Shown here piece by piece: positions 38,031 through 44,194 of a stretch of DNA of 64,000 bases. Location: positions 48,093-112,092 of the forward strand of contig CAJUPX010000003.1 of assembly GCA_910588685.1 (NCBI GenBank), read 5' to 3'. Source of the stretch: an uncultured Christensenellaceae bacterium (lineage in GTDB: Bacteria; Bacillota; Clostridia; Christensenellales; Borkfalkiaceae). Position 1 is the first letter of the stretch, and the number at the start of each line of letters is the position of its first letter. A program made the position numbers and the translations under genes. Under the pieces are notes generated by a model. That model made no database searches. It saw only the letters and a list, made by a program, of their open reading frames with translations, and was not told the DNA's origin.

Positions 38031-38945
38031 CTAATCATCTCTCAAACCTTTCCATACGGGCTGGCGCATACCTCCGCTTTCGGTTTCGTGCATAAAATGC
38101 GCCGTGCCTACAAGCTGAGGTTTAAGCCACACAACATTTTTATACTTATCAAACCACGCATCTTTCACCGTGTTCTTTTTTGCAAAGTCCGATATAATTT
38201 TCTGCTCTACTTTCGATACTCCGAGATAAACCTTGCCTCTGCATTTAAGTTCTCCACTCTTATCGTAATAACCGAGAATTAAGTCCTTGACCTTTCCGTC
38301 CTCATCAGGCTGATAACCGAGAACAAGTAAGTCCTCGTCTTGCATTACTTTTATCTTTATCCATTCTGACGTGCGCTTGCCAATATGATACAGTCCGTCC
38401 TTTTTCTTGGCTACTATGCCCTCCAAGTTCTCTTTCTTGGCAAGCTCGAAAAATGCTATGCCTTGCGTGGATACATAGCGGGATATACTTAAATTAAACC
38501 CTTCATTTACGTTTTTAGAAAGTATCTCTTTGCGCTCCATAAGCGGTTTATCCGTAAGGTCTTTTCCGTCAAAATAAAGAATATCATAAGCCACAAACTG
38601 CACAGGATTTCTCTTTGCGGCAATAGATATTCTGAACTTATCACCCATAAGACTGCGCTTTTGCAAAGCATAAAAATCGGGCTTGCCGTCAGTCAGAACG
38701 ACAAGCTCTCCGTCAAGTATTACTTTCTTTTTTACGCACTTGCAGATGTCAGATAGTTCGGGATATATGTCGGTCAAATCTTTGAAACGCTTATTTTGCA
38801 GAGTTACCGATTTTGGCTCGACATACGCAACGCACCTTATCCCGTCCAACTTTAATTCGTATATACAATCTTCATTGTCGAACGGTTCTTTAACCTCGTT
38901 CAACAACATTGGCGAGATATTCTTTTCGTCGAATAAATCTCTCAT
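38031..38945 (-). CDS. ligD: ATP-dependent DNA ligase (LigD ligase domain type)
   Basis: This 304-residue ligase has an adenylation domain with nucleophile motif ELKLDGIR (Lys32), the EGIVAKKKDG and EWIKIK motifs, and a C-terminal OB-fold (about 205-300). It matches the ligase module of LigD but has no polymerase or nuclease domain. It overlaps the Ku stop by 4 bp, so the two NHEJ proteins are translationally coupled. It would seal double-strand breaks held by Ku. Confidence 0.92.
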   Translation of the reverse strand: MRDLFDEKNISPMLLNEVKEPFDNEDCIYELKLDGIRCVAYVEPKSVTLQNKRFKDLTDIYPELSDICKCVKKKVILDGELVVLTDGKPDFYALQKRSLMGDKFRISIAAKRNPVQFVAYDILYFDGKDLTDKPLMERKEILSKNVNEGFNLSISRYVSTQGIAFFELAKKENLEGIVAKKKDGLYHIGKRTSEWIKIKVMQDEDLLVLGYQPDEDGKVKDLILGYYDKSGELKCRGKVYLGVSKVEQKIISDFAKKNTVKDAWFDKYKNVVWLKPQLVGTAHFMHETESGGMRQPVWKGLRDD

Positions 38946-39757
38946 GCCTCTTTCTTCCTTGCCGTCGTTTTCTTCCGCACTGTCTTTTTGGTTTTAGGCT
39001 TCTGCGCGAGTTCCAACGATTTAGTAAGTGCTTCCATAAGGTTAGCAACCGTTCCTACGCCCTTTTCTTTCGGCGCAACGATTTCCTTACCTGCTATCTT
39101 TCTCTCTATCGCTTCCTGTACCTTTTGTCGGTATTCGTCCCTGTATTCTTCGGGATTAAATTCGCCAGTCATCCCCTCTATAATCGCCTTTGCCATTTTC
39201 AGCTCGGCGGCGTTGCCCTTTTCGGTTATCTCTTTGGCGGGATTCTTGGTTACTTCTTCCTCAAAGAAAAGAGTGTTCAAAAGCATCTGACCTTCTTTTG
39301 CTCTTATGAGTATAAGCGTTTCCTTTGTACCGAGAACGGTCTTTGCTATCGCCGCCTTGCCTTCCTGTTCCATAGCGGTCAGCAACACGGCAAACGCTTT
39401 CTCTGCGCCCGTAGGTACGACGTAGTAAGGCTTATCAAAATACAGCGGATCGATTTCGGATAGGTTCACGAACTTTTCTATCGTGATATTTTTATCCTTT
39501 TTCGACTTTATCTTTTCAAAATCGCTTTCTTCAAATATAACGTATTTTCCGTTCTCATACTCAAAGCCTTTTACAATATCTTCCTGCTTTACTTCACGAC
39601 CTTCGCAGTCTGCGCAAGTCTTTTTGTATTTCACGCGACTCATCGTCTTTTTATCTATCATATTGAAGCCGATGTCGTTCTCTTTTATTGTGCTATGCAG
39701 AGTTACGGGAATATAAACCAACCCGAAACTAATACTGCCTTTATATGAATATGCCAT
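38942..39757 (-). CDS. ku: Ku protein for non-homologous end joining
   Basis: This 271-residue bacterial Ku forms the ring that binds DNA ends and recruits the ligase. The beta-barrel core (about 1-190) includes SISFGLVYIPVTLHS, and the tail (about 235-271) is lysine/arginine-rich, as in other bacterial Ku proteins. The ATG at 39757 has no ribosome binding site; a CATACTG element lies five bases upstream, suggesting a leaderless mRNA. A terminator ends only about 23 bases before the start codon. Confidence 0.95.
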   Translation of the reverse strand: MAYSYKGSISFGLVYIPVTLHSTIKENDIGFNMIDKKTMSRVKYKKTCADCEGREVKQEDIVKGFEYENGKYVIFEESDFEKIKSKKDKNITIEKFVNLSEIDPLYFDKPYYVVPTGAEKAFAVLLTAMEQEGKAAIAKTVLGTKETLILIRAKEGQMLLNTLFFEEEVTKNPAKEITEKGNAAELKMAKAIIEGMTGEFNPEEYRDEYRQKVQEAIERKIAGKEIVAPKEKGVGTVANLMEALTKSLELAQKPKTKKTVRKKTTARKKEA

Positions 39758-39762
39758 AATGA

Positions 39763-39769
39763 CAGTATG
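39763..39769 (-). promoter_or_regulatory. CATACTG element of ku (shared repair-gene promoter motif)
   Basis: GCG-CATACTG-TCATT-ATG on the minus strand. The same 7-mer type with a 5-base spacer to ATG precedes three other repair-cluster genes. If it is a -10 element, transcription would begin at the start codon. Confidence 0.6.
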
Positions 39770-39779
39770 CGCAGAAGAT

Positions 39780-39811
39780 AAAAAAATAACGACTGCCTTA
39801 CAGACAGTCGT
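39780..39811 (-). terminator. intrinsic terminator upstream of ku
   Basis: On the minus strand ACGACTG and CAGTCGT form a 7-bp stem, followed by TTATTTTTTT. It would end the transcript that carries the micro-ORF and insulates ku from it. Confidence 0.8.
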
Positions 39812-39838
39812 ATTTAATCGGGAAGGAGATGACCTGCG

Positions 39839-39892
39839 TTACCATTCAGGAGCCTCACTTGTTCGCATAACAGTCCCGAAAAGAGACTCCAT
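39839..39892 (-). CDS. 17-residue micro-ORF with sequestrable ribosome binding site
   Basis: On the minus strand AAAGGAGGTGATG (39909-39897) is a near-perfect ribosome binding site nine bases before ATG at 39892. The frame encodes MESLFGTVMRTSEAPEW. Downstream, CTCCTT inside TCATCTCCTT (39832-39823) can pair with AAGGAG of the ribosome binding site, and an intrinsic terminator follows. This is the layout of a self-contained regulated mini-mRNA (leader peptide or type I toxin-like). The peptide is not clearly a membrane peptide, and I do not recognise it. Translation is unproven. Confidence 0.4.
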   Translation of the reverse strand: MESLFGTVMRTSEAPEW

Positions 39893-39991
39893 ACGACATC
39901 ACCTCCTTTACTTTGCCCAAACATATTTGGCAACTTGAAGTTTAAGCATTTATATTTTTCATTTTAATTTATTAAGTCAAGCGATTTCACA

Positions 39992-39998
39992 CATACTG
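39992..39998 (+). promoter_or_regulatory. CATACTG element of the SRAP gene
   Basis: ACA-CATACTG-TTTTT-ATG on the plus strand, with the same element and spacing as ku, dinB and the 85-residue gene. No ribosome binding site lies between it and the start. Confidence 0.6.
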
Positions 39999-40003
39999 TT
40001 TTT

Positions 40004-40555
40004 ATGTGCGGAAGATTTCATTTTAACGGCAACGATAAAGACATACAAAAAATTCTGGACGAGTTTCCCGAAAGCGAAAGAAATATTCAGATAAAATTCG
40101 GTGATATATACCCTACTTACTGTTTGCCCATAATTACGCAAGAAAAGCACCCTATACTTTCAAAATGGGGATTCGGAAAGTTTGACGGTAAAGGCGTTTT
40201 AATCAATGCCCGCGCAGAAACGGTTACAGATAAACAGACTTTTCGCAAGAGCTTTTTAGAGCGCAGATGCTTAATCCCCGCAAGCGGTTTTTATGAGTGG
40301 GATACTCAAAAGAATAAATACTACTTTAACCGCTCGGACGGAAAAATTTTATATCTTGGCGGTTTCTACCGCAACGAGGACGGCGAAAACAAGTTTATTA
40401 TTCTTACTAAACAATCTACCCCGCCTGTCGAGAAATACCACCACCGTATCCCTGTTATAGTGGGCGACAACATTAAAGACTATTTTCTGAACGACACGGA
40501 CTTTGCCCGTAATTTCATCTTAACGGATAACCAAGTCAAATTGAAATGTAACTAA
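40004..40555 (+). CDS. SOS response-associated peptidase, SRAP/HMCES (YedK) family
   Basis: This 183-residue SRAP protein forms a thiazolidine crosslink with abasic sites in single-stranded DNA, protecting the genome. It begins MCGRF with the catalytic Cys2 exposed after Met removal, and has the NARAETV, SGFYEW and HHRIPVI motifs that line the active site. The start lacks a ribosome binding site and is preceded by the shared CATACTG element. It is divergent from ku-lig and convergent with dinB, so three repair functions cluster. Confidence 0.93.
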   Translation: MCGRFHFNGNDKDIQKILDEFPESERNIQIKFGDIYPTYCLPIITQEKHPILSKWGFGKFDGKGVLINARAETVTDKQTFRKSFLERRCLIPASGFYEWDTQKNKYYFNRSDGKILYLGGFYRNEDGENKFIILTKQSTPPVEKYHHRIPVIVGDNIKDYFLNDTDFARNFILTDNQVKLKCN

Positions 40556-40586
40556 AAGGCGCACCCAAAGGTACGCCTTTATTTAT
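40554..40586. terminator. bidirectional terminator between SRAP and dinB
   Basis: AAAGGCG (40555-40561) pairs with CGCCTTT (40574-40580) in the 23-bp convergent gap. A-rich and T-rich flanks on both sides let it serve both genes. Confidence 0.65.
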
Positions 40587-41829
40587 TGTTTTTGAAAAAG
40601 CTGTACGGGTGAATTGTATGTTCGCCCTTTATATCCAAATCTTTAAGTTTCGGGTCTTTATAAACGATAGCTGCCTGAATTACATTATTGCCGTACTTTG
40701 CACGCAGTTTATCTATTGTCGTATCTAACCGCTTTTGCTTTTCGTCTTTTTCCAAATTTCCGAACAAATCAAGTTGCTCGTTACCGAACACGAAGTCCGA
40801 AACGGATATACCCAAGCTCCGCACAGGCTTTTCCCACGGATAGACTTTCTTAAACAGTTTAAACGCAGTTTTTGCCACATCCTGCATAGTACCGGAAGGT
40901 CGCGTAAGTTTTCCTTGCTTCTGATACCCCACTAAATTATTGGCCCTTGCATAGACGTGTACGGTTCGTGCTTTGTACAGTCCTGCCTCTCTCATTCTTG
41001 CGCTTACGCTGTCCGCAAGTAAGTAAATTACAGGCTCTACGTCGTTATCGTCAACTAAATCCCTATACACGGTTAAGCTGTTGCCTATGGACTTGATTGC
41101 TTCCTCTTCGCCTATTTTTGTTACGGGAGATTCGTCCTTGCCGTTAGCGAAAGTATGCAGATAACAACCCCATTTGCCGAGCAAATTTACAAGCGTCTGT
41201 TCTTCGGCTTGGGCAATGTCGCCTATCGTCTTTATTCCTATGCGGTTGAGCTTCTGTTGCGTGGCTTTACCGACGTACAGTAAATCTTCTACGGGTAGCG
41301 TCCATACCTTTTCTTTATAATTTTGGGGTGTTATTTCAGTTACTGCGTCCGGCTTTTTCATATCCGAACCGAGCTTTGCAAATATCTTATTCCAACTAAC
41401 CCCGATACTTACAGTTAACCCGATTTCTTTTTTTATCCGCTCTCTGATTGTTTCGGCTATTTCCCTGCCGCTACCGAACAGTTTTAAACTTGAACTGACA
41501 TCCAGCCAACATTCGTCTATGCCGTAGGCTTCTATTCTGTCCGCATAGTCCTCATAAATCTTCCGCACTTCTCTCGATACGTTTATATAAGTAGAAAAGT
41601 CTGCCTGCACTTCGACAAGCGTATCGCCGCATTTCTGCTTTGCTTCCCAATACACGTCGCCCGTCTTGACACCGAGCTTTTTAGCTATCATATTCTTGGC
41701 GAGAACTATACCGTGTCTATCCTCTTTACTGCCCACTACTACAACGGGCTTATCGCGTATTTCAGGGTTTCTCAGACACTCGACAGAAGCATAAAAGTTA
41801 TTCAAATCACTATGAAGAATAGTCCGCAT
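40579..41829 (-). CDS. dinB: Y-family DNA polymerase (Pol IV/UmuC-like)
   Basis: This 416-residue translesion polymerase has the metal-binding motif HSDLNNFYASVE (Asp8) and the YGIDECWLDVS catalytic motif, a helix-hairpin-helix region (about 160-215) and a little-finger domain (about 230-350). The frame is open to 41889, but that start would lie inside the preceding terminator; ATG at 41829 gives the family start MRTILHSD. No ribosome binding site is present, and a CATAATA element sits five bases upstream, as in the other repair genes. It would copy past damaged bases. Confidence 0.93.
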   Translation of the reverse strand: MRTILHSDLNNFYASVECLRNPEIRDKPVVVVGSKEDRHGIVLAKNMIAKKLGVKTGDVYWEAKQKCGDTLVEVQADFSTYINVSREVRKIYEDYADRIEAYGIDECWLDVSSSLKLFGSGREIAETIRERIKKEIGLTVSIGVSWNKIFAKLGSDMKKPDAVTEITPQNYKEKVWTLPVEDLLYVGKATQQKLNRIGIKTIGDIAQAEEQTLVNLLGKWGCYLHTFANGKDESPVTKIGEEEAIKSIGNSLTVYRDLVDDNDVEPVIYLLADSVSARMREAGLYKARTVHVYARANNLVGYQKQGKLTRPSGTMQDVAKTAFKLFKKVYPWEKPVRSLGISVSDFVFGNEQLDLFGNLEKDEKQKRLDTTIDKLRAKYGNNVIQAAIVYKDPKLKDLDIKGEHTIHPYSFFKNNK

Positions 41830-41834
41830 AAAGC

Positions 41835-41841
41835 TATTATG
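41835..41841 (-). promoter_or_regulatory. CATAATA element of dinB
   Basis: GCG-CATAATA-GCTTT-ATG on the minus strand, the closest of the four to a TATAAT -10. It directly follows the T-run of the preceding terminator, so dinB must have its own promoter here. Confidence 0.6.
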
Positions 41842-41847
41842 CGCAAA

Positions 41848-41878
41848 AATAAAAAAGCCGCTCAATACAACGGCTTTT
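41848..41878 (-). terminator. terminator overlapping the 3' end of the 85-residue gene
   Basis: On the minus strand AAAAGCCG (41878-41871) pairs with CGGCTTTT (41860-41853), then TTATTTTT. The upstream arm lies within the last codons of the 85-residue gene, whose stop codon sits in the loop. Confidence 0.8.
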
Positions 41879-42119
41879 CCACGAACCACCTGTTCGTCTG
41901 TTTATCTAAAAATATTTTTTTCTCTTTACCTTTAATTATGACTTTATATTTCCTCGTAAGCACCCCGCCCGTATGCTCTGGCGGCGCGTTCCGCTCATCT
42001 ATGATCTTATCTATGTTAAACCGTGTTCCGTCTGTCCACTCAACTGCAACGGGTTTCATAAAGCCTTCGTCGTCTATGTGCAGGAGCATAGCTACATAAA
42101 CTTTTTCGTATTCCACCAT
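41862..42119 (-). CDS. 85-residue protein of unknown function in the repair cluster
   Basis: This small acidic/basic protein (starting MVEYEKVYVAML) is predicted mostly beta-stranded, with the segments VAVEWTDGTRFNIDKI and KYKVIIKGKEKKIFLD. It looks like a small SH3-like or WYL-like beta fold, but I do not recognise the family. It lies upstream of dinB in the same direction, separated by a terminator, and shares the CATACTA-N5-ATG start arrangement without a ribosome binding site. That shared element suggests a DNA-damage role, perhaps as a dinB partner. Confidence 0.75.
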   Translation of the reverse strand: MVEYEKVYVAMLLHIDDEGFMKPVAVEWTDGTRFNIDKIIDERNAPPEHTGGVLTRKYKVIIKGKEKKIFLDKQTNRWFVEKPLY

Positions 42120-42124
42120 ACGGT

Positions 42125-42131
42125 TAGTATG
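42125..42131 (-). promoter_or_regulatory. CATACTA element of the 85-residue gene
   Basis: ACG-CATACTA-ACCGT-ATG on the minus strand. CATACTA is the fourth member of the repair-cluster set and matches the -10 consensus of sporulation sigma-G exactly, although no matching -35 was found. Confidence 0.6.
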
Positions 42132-42186
42132 CGTTTTAAGATAAAAAATAAAAACTATTTTACGTAGCCGCTAAGATATAAATAAT

Positions 42187-42216
42187 CGTTCTAATACGCT
42201 CTAATTCGTCCTATTA
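42187..42216. repeat. three contiguous 10-bp imperfect repeats
   Basis: CGTTCTAATA, CGCTCTAATT and CGTCCTATTA lie end to end (42187-42196, 42197-42206, 42207-42216), following the pattern CGYYCTAWTW. Ten-base periodicity places each copy on the same DNA face, as in iterons or arm-type recombinase sites. Confidence 0.6.
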
Positions 42217-42222
42217 CTATAT

Positions 42223-42269
42223 ATTTGCAGACATTTGCAGACGATTTAGCAAAAAAATTGTCTGCAAAT
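42223..42269. repeat. ATTTGCAGAC direct repeat plus inverted copy
   Basis: Two exact ATTTGCAGAC copies are tandem (42223-42232, 42233-42242) and a perfect inverted copy lies at 42260-42269, followed by a T-run. The inverted pair could act as a rightward terminator, but the tandem third copy is unexplained by termination and suggests a protein-binding array. Confidence 0.7.
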
Positions 42270-42367
42270 TTTTTATTTTAGTATTTAAACATAAAAATAT
42301 CGTACAAAACCACTATATATTGTGGTATGAAACTATATTTAAAAGTAGGGTTCGTCCCTTTCAATTT

Positions 42368-42424
<57 letters not shown>

Positions 42425-42430
42425 AACGAA

Positions 42431-42455
42431 AAACCACCATATACGGTGGTTTTTT
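42431..42455 (+). terminator. intrinsic terminator after the tRNA fragment
   Basis: ACCACC (42433-42438) pairs with GGTGGT (42445-42450), extended by AA/TT, with a T-run to 42455. It was probably the native terminator of the tRNA gene. The rest of the gene-free stretch 42270-42367 is AT-rich with two small hairpins and no coding signal. Confidence 0.75.
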
Positions 42456-42524
42456 CTTATATTTTAACACTAAATACAGTTGATGTCAAATTTTAAAGAA
42501 GCAATCAAGGTACATTTGCATACA

Positions 42525-42980
42525 TTACTCTCTACCCAGTAGATAATCAACCGATTCGTTTAAAAGCCTGGAAATGCGTACAATCACCTCTGTTTCGGGC
42601 ATACTGCTATTATTAAACCAACGATTCAGCGTTGATTCTCCTGTATTAACGTCTTTTGCGAGGCGGTATTTTGAAAAATTGTTCTCTTTTAAATAATTGT
42701 TGAGAATTTGTATAAACCGCTCAGGCACTTCCTCAAGGGCGCAATACGATTTTACGTCCTGCTTTTCACATACGGCAACTACACCCAAAAGATAATCTGT
42801 GCTTGTACCAAAAAAATTTGCTAACTTTATAAGTGCGTCGTATCTTGGATAATAATTGCCTTTTAACCAGTCCAGAACGGACTTTCGCTGAGCACCGATT
42901 CCTTTTGCCAAAGCTCTTTTACTTAATTTTTCAGATTCCATAAGCCCGGCTAACCTTAAAGAAAAAATATTTGTTGACAT
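42525..42980 (-). CDS. XRE-family regulator with two helix-turn-helix domains
   Basis: This 151-residue protein has two HTH_3 domains: one at about 5-60 (LSKRALAKGIGAQRKSVLDWLKG) and one at about 95-150 (FSKYRLAKDVNTGESTLNRWF). Both end in a DYLLG motif. The GTG at 42995 lies upstream of the GAGAG ribosome binding site, so the ATG at 42980 is the start. It is isolated, next to the tRNA fragment and facing it, and could be a remnant repressor of an integrated element or a standalone regulator. Confidence 0.85.
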   Translation of the reverse strand: MSTNIFSLRLAGLMESEKLSKRALAKGIGAQRKSVLDWLKGNYYPRYDALIKLANFFGTSTDYLLGVVAVCEKQDVKSYCALEEVPERFIQILNNYLKENNFSKYRLAKDVNTGESTLNRWFNNSSMPETEVIVRISRLLNESVDYLLGRE

Positions 42981-43112
42981 ACTAAACTCTCTCACGGTGA
43001 GATTTTGATATTAGTATTGTCTAATATTTTTAATAAATAGTCATTTAGTGGCGAGATATTCGCACTACAAAATTATAAAAAATAACGGAGCGCGGATTGC
43101 GCCCCGGTTTAT

Positions 43113-44093
43113 TTACAGTCTGTTTTCAAACTTTACTACTTCTTTTCTGTTTATCGGATACCGGTAAAGTTCTGAACCGTCAAGGTTTTCACCGTGCATA
43201 TCAACCGCAGTAATTGTGCGGTTTTCATACGTTACGTAATAATAAATTCCTTTATCGGCATTGCAGCAAGAGGTGTAAATGGTAATTTCAAATTTGTTAT
43301 CGCCGATAATACAAGCACCGCGCGGATGCTCAACACTGCCCAGAATATGAAAAAATTGATTTATACTTTCCTCTTCCGAATTTCCTGAAACAGAGTTGAG
43401 TTTTACAAACGACGCCTTGACGAATCTCGATTGCGAAGAAAAATCTCCGGGCAAGCCTATAGCCCCCATTCCGCGGCTGTAAACGTTTAATTTAAAGTCT
43501 TTTGAAAAAGTATTTACAGGGTCGCGCGGCGACAGTCCGATATATCTGTTGAGGTTAAAAAGCTGCTTGTCAAAGGTTGGATTGTTGGTAAGAACACCTA
43601 CGGTATTATCATAAATTTTTAACCCTTCTTCAACAAACTCAACAGTAATGGCTTTTTGCCTGTCCGCAATAATCCAGTGCAGCTGCGCCGCCGGCATATT
43701 GTCGCTATACGGAAGTCCCGTTACGTTAATTTGTTTTAACTCCTCTAACGCTTCGTTAACCGACGCGCATTTAGCAAGAATATACGGAATAAATTCAAAC
43801 TGTGCAAAATTAATTTTATCTTTAACGCCGTTGCGGTAACAAGCGCTGCCTACAAAATTCAGCCCCGCCATACACAGCCCTTTTTCGTTGACGGCATCGT
43901 AATACAGCGGATATCCGTCGGGAATAAACGCCATACCGATTATAGCATAATGCTCTTTAATTATTCCCGCCTCTTTGAATTTAAGCGAAAAATTGCGCGG
44001 GGTTACGGTTATCTCTTCCACATAAGAAAAATCATAGTCAAGCGTCCGACCGAAATAAAAATCTTTTGTTTTATAAGTTACGGCAGTACACAT
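43113..44093 (-). CDS. choloylglycine hydrolase family protein (bile salt hydrolase-like)
   Basis: This 326-residue N-terminal nucleophile hydrolase cleaves linear amides such as conjugated bile salts or penicillin V. After Met removal Cys2 (MCTAVTY) is the nucleophile. The other family residues are visible in FGRTLDYD (Arg16, Asp19), VLTNNPTFDKQLFNLNRY and SSQSRFVKASF. A GTG upstream is possible, but the ATG at 44093 has GAGGTG and exposes Cys2 as required. It is monocistronic, without a signal peptide. Bile salt hydrolase fits a gut bacterium; penicillin or acyl-homoserine lactone acylase are alternatives. Confidence 0.88.
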   Translation of the reverse strand: MCTAVTYKTKDFYFGRTLDYDFSYVEEITVTPRNFSLKFKEAGIIKEHYAIIGMAFIPDGYPLYYDAVNEKGLCMAGLNFVGSACYRNGVKDKINFAQFEFIPYILAKCASVNEALEELKQINVTGLPYSDNMPAAQLHWIIADRQKAITVEFVEEGLKIYDNTVGVLTNNPTFDKQLFNLNRYIGLSPRDPVNTFSKDFKLNVYSRGMGAIGLPGDFSSQSRFVKASFVKLNSVSGNSEEESINQFFHILGSVEHPRGACIIGDNKFEITIYTSCCNADKGIYYYVTYENRTITAVDMHGENLDGSELYRYPINRKEVVKFENRL

Positions 44094-44161
44094 ATCACAC
44101 CTCAAAACAATTTATTTATAATTATTTTGCGCTTAATTCTGTATAGCATTCGTAAATTATA

Positions 44162-44184
44162 AAAGCCGTCAAAAAAACGGCTTT
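44162..44184 (-). terminator. terminator downstream of GH36
   Basis: AAAGCCGT (44162-44169) and ACGGCTTT (44177-44184) form a perfect 8-bp stem followed on the minus strand by TATAATTT after the TTT end of the stem. It closes the kinase-GH36 transcript before the bile salt hydrolase gene. Confidence 0.75.
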
Positions 44185-44194
44185 ATTCATATAA

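Noticed and set aside
39992..39998. LexA (SOS) box upstream of the SRAP and dinB genes
   Set aside because: No GAAC-N4-GTTC or CTGT-N8-ACAG type palindrome was found in these upstream regions, despite the SOS-associated name of the family.
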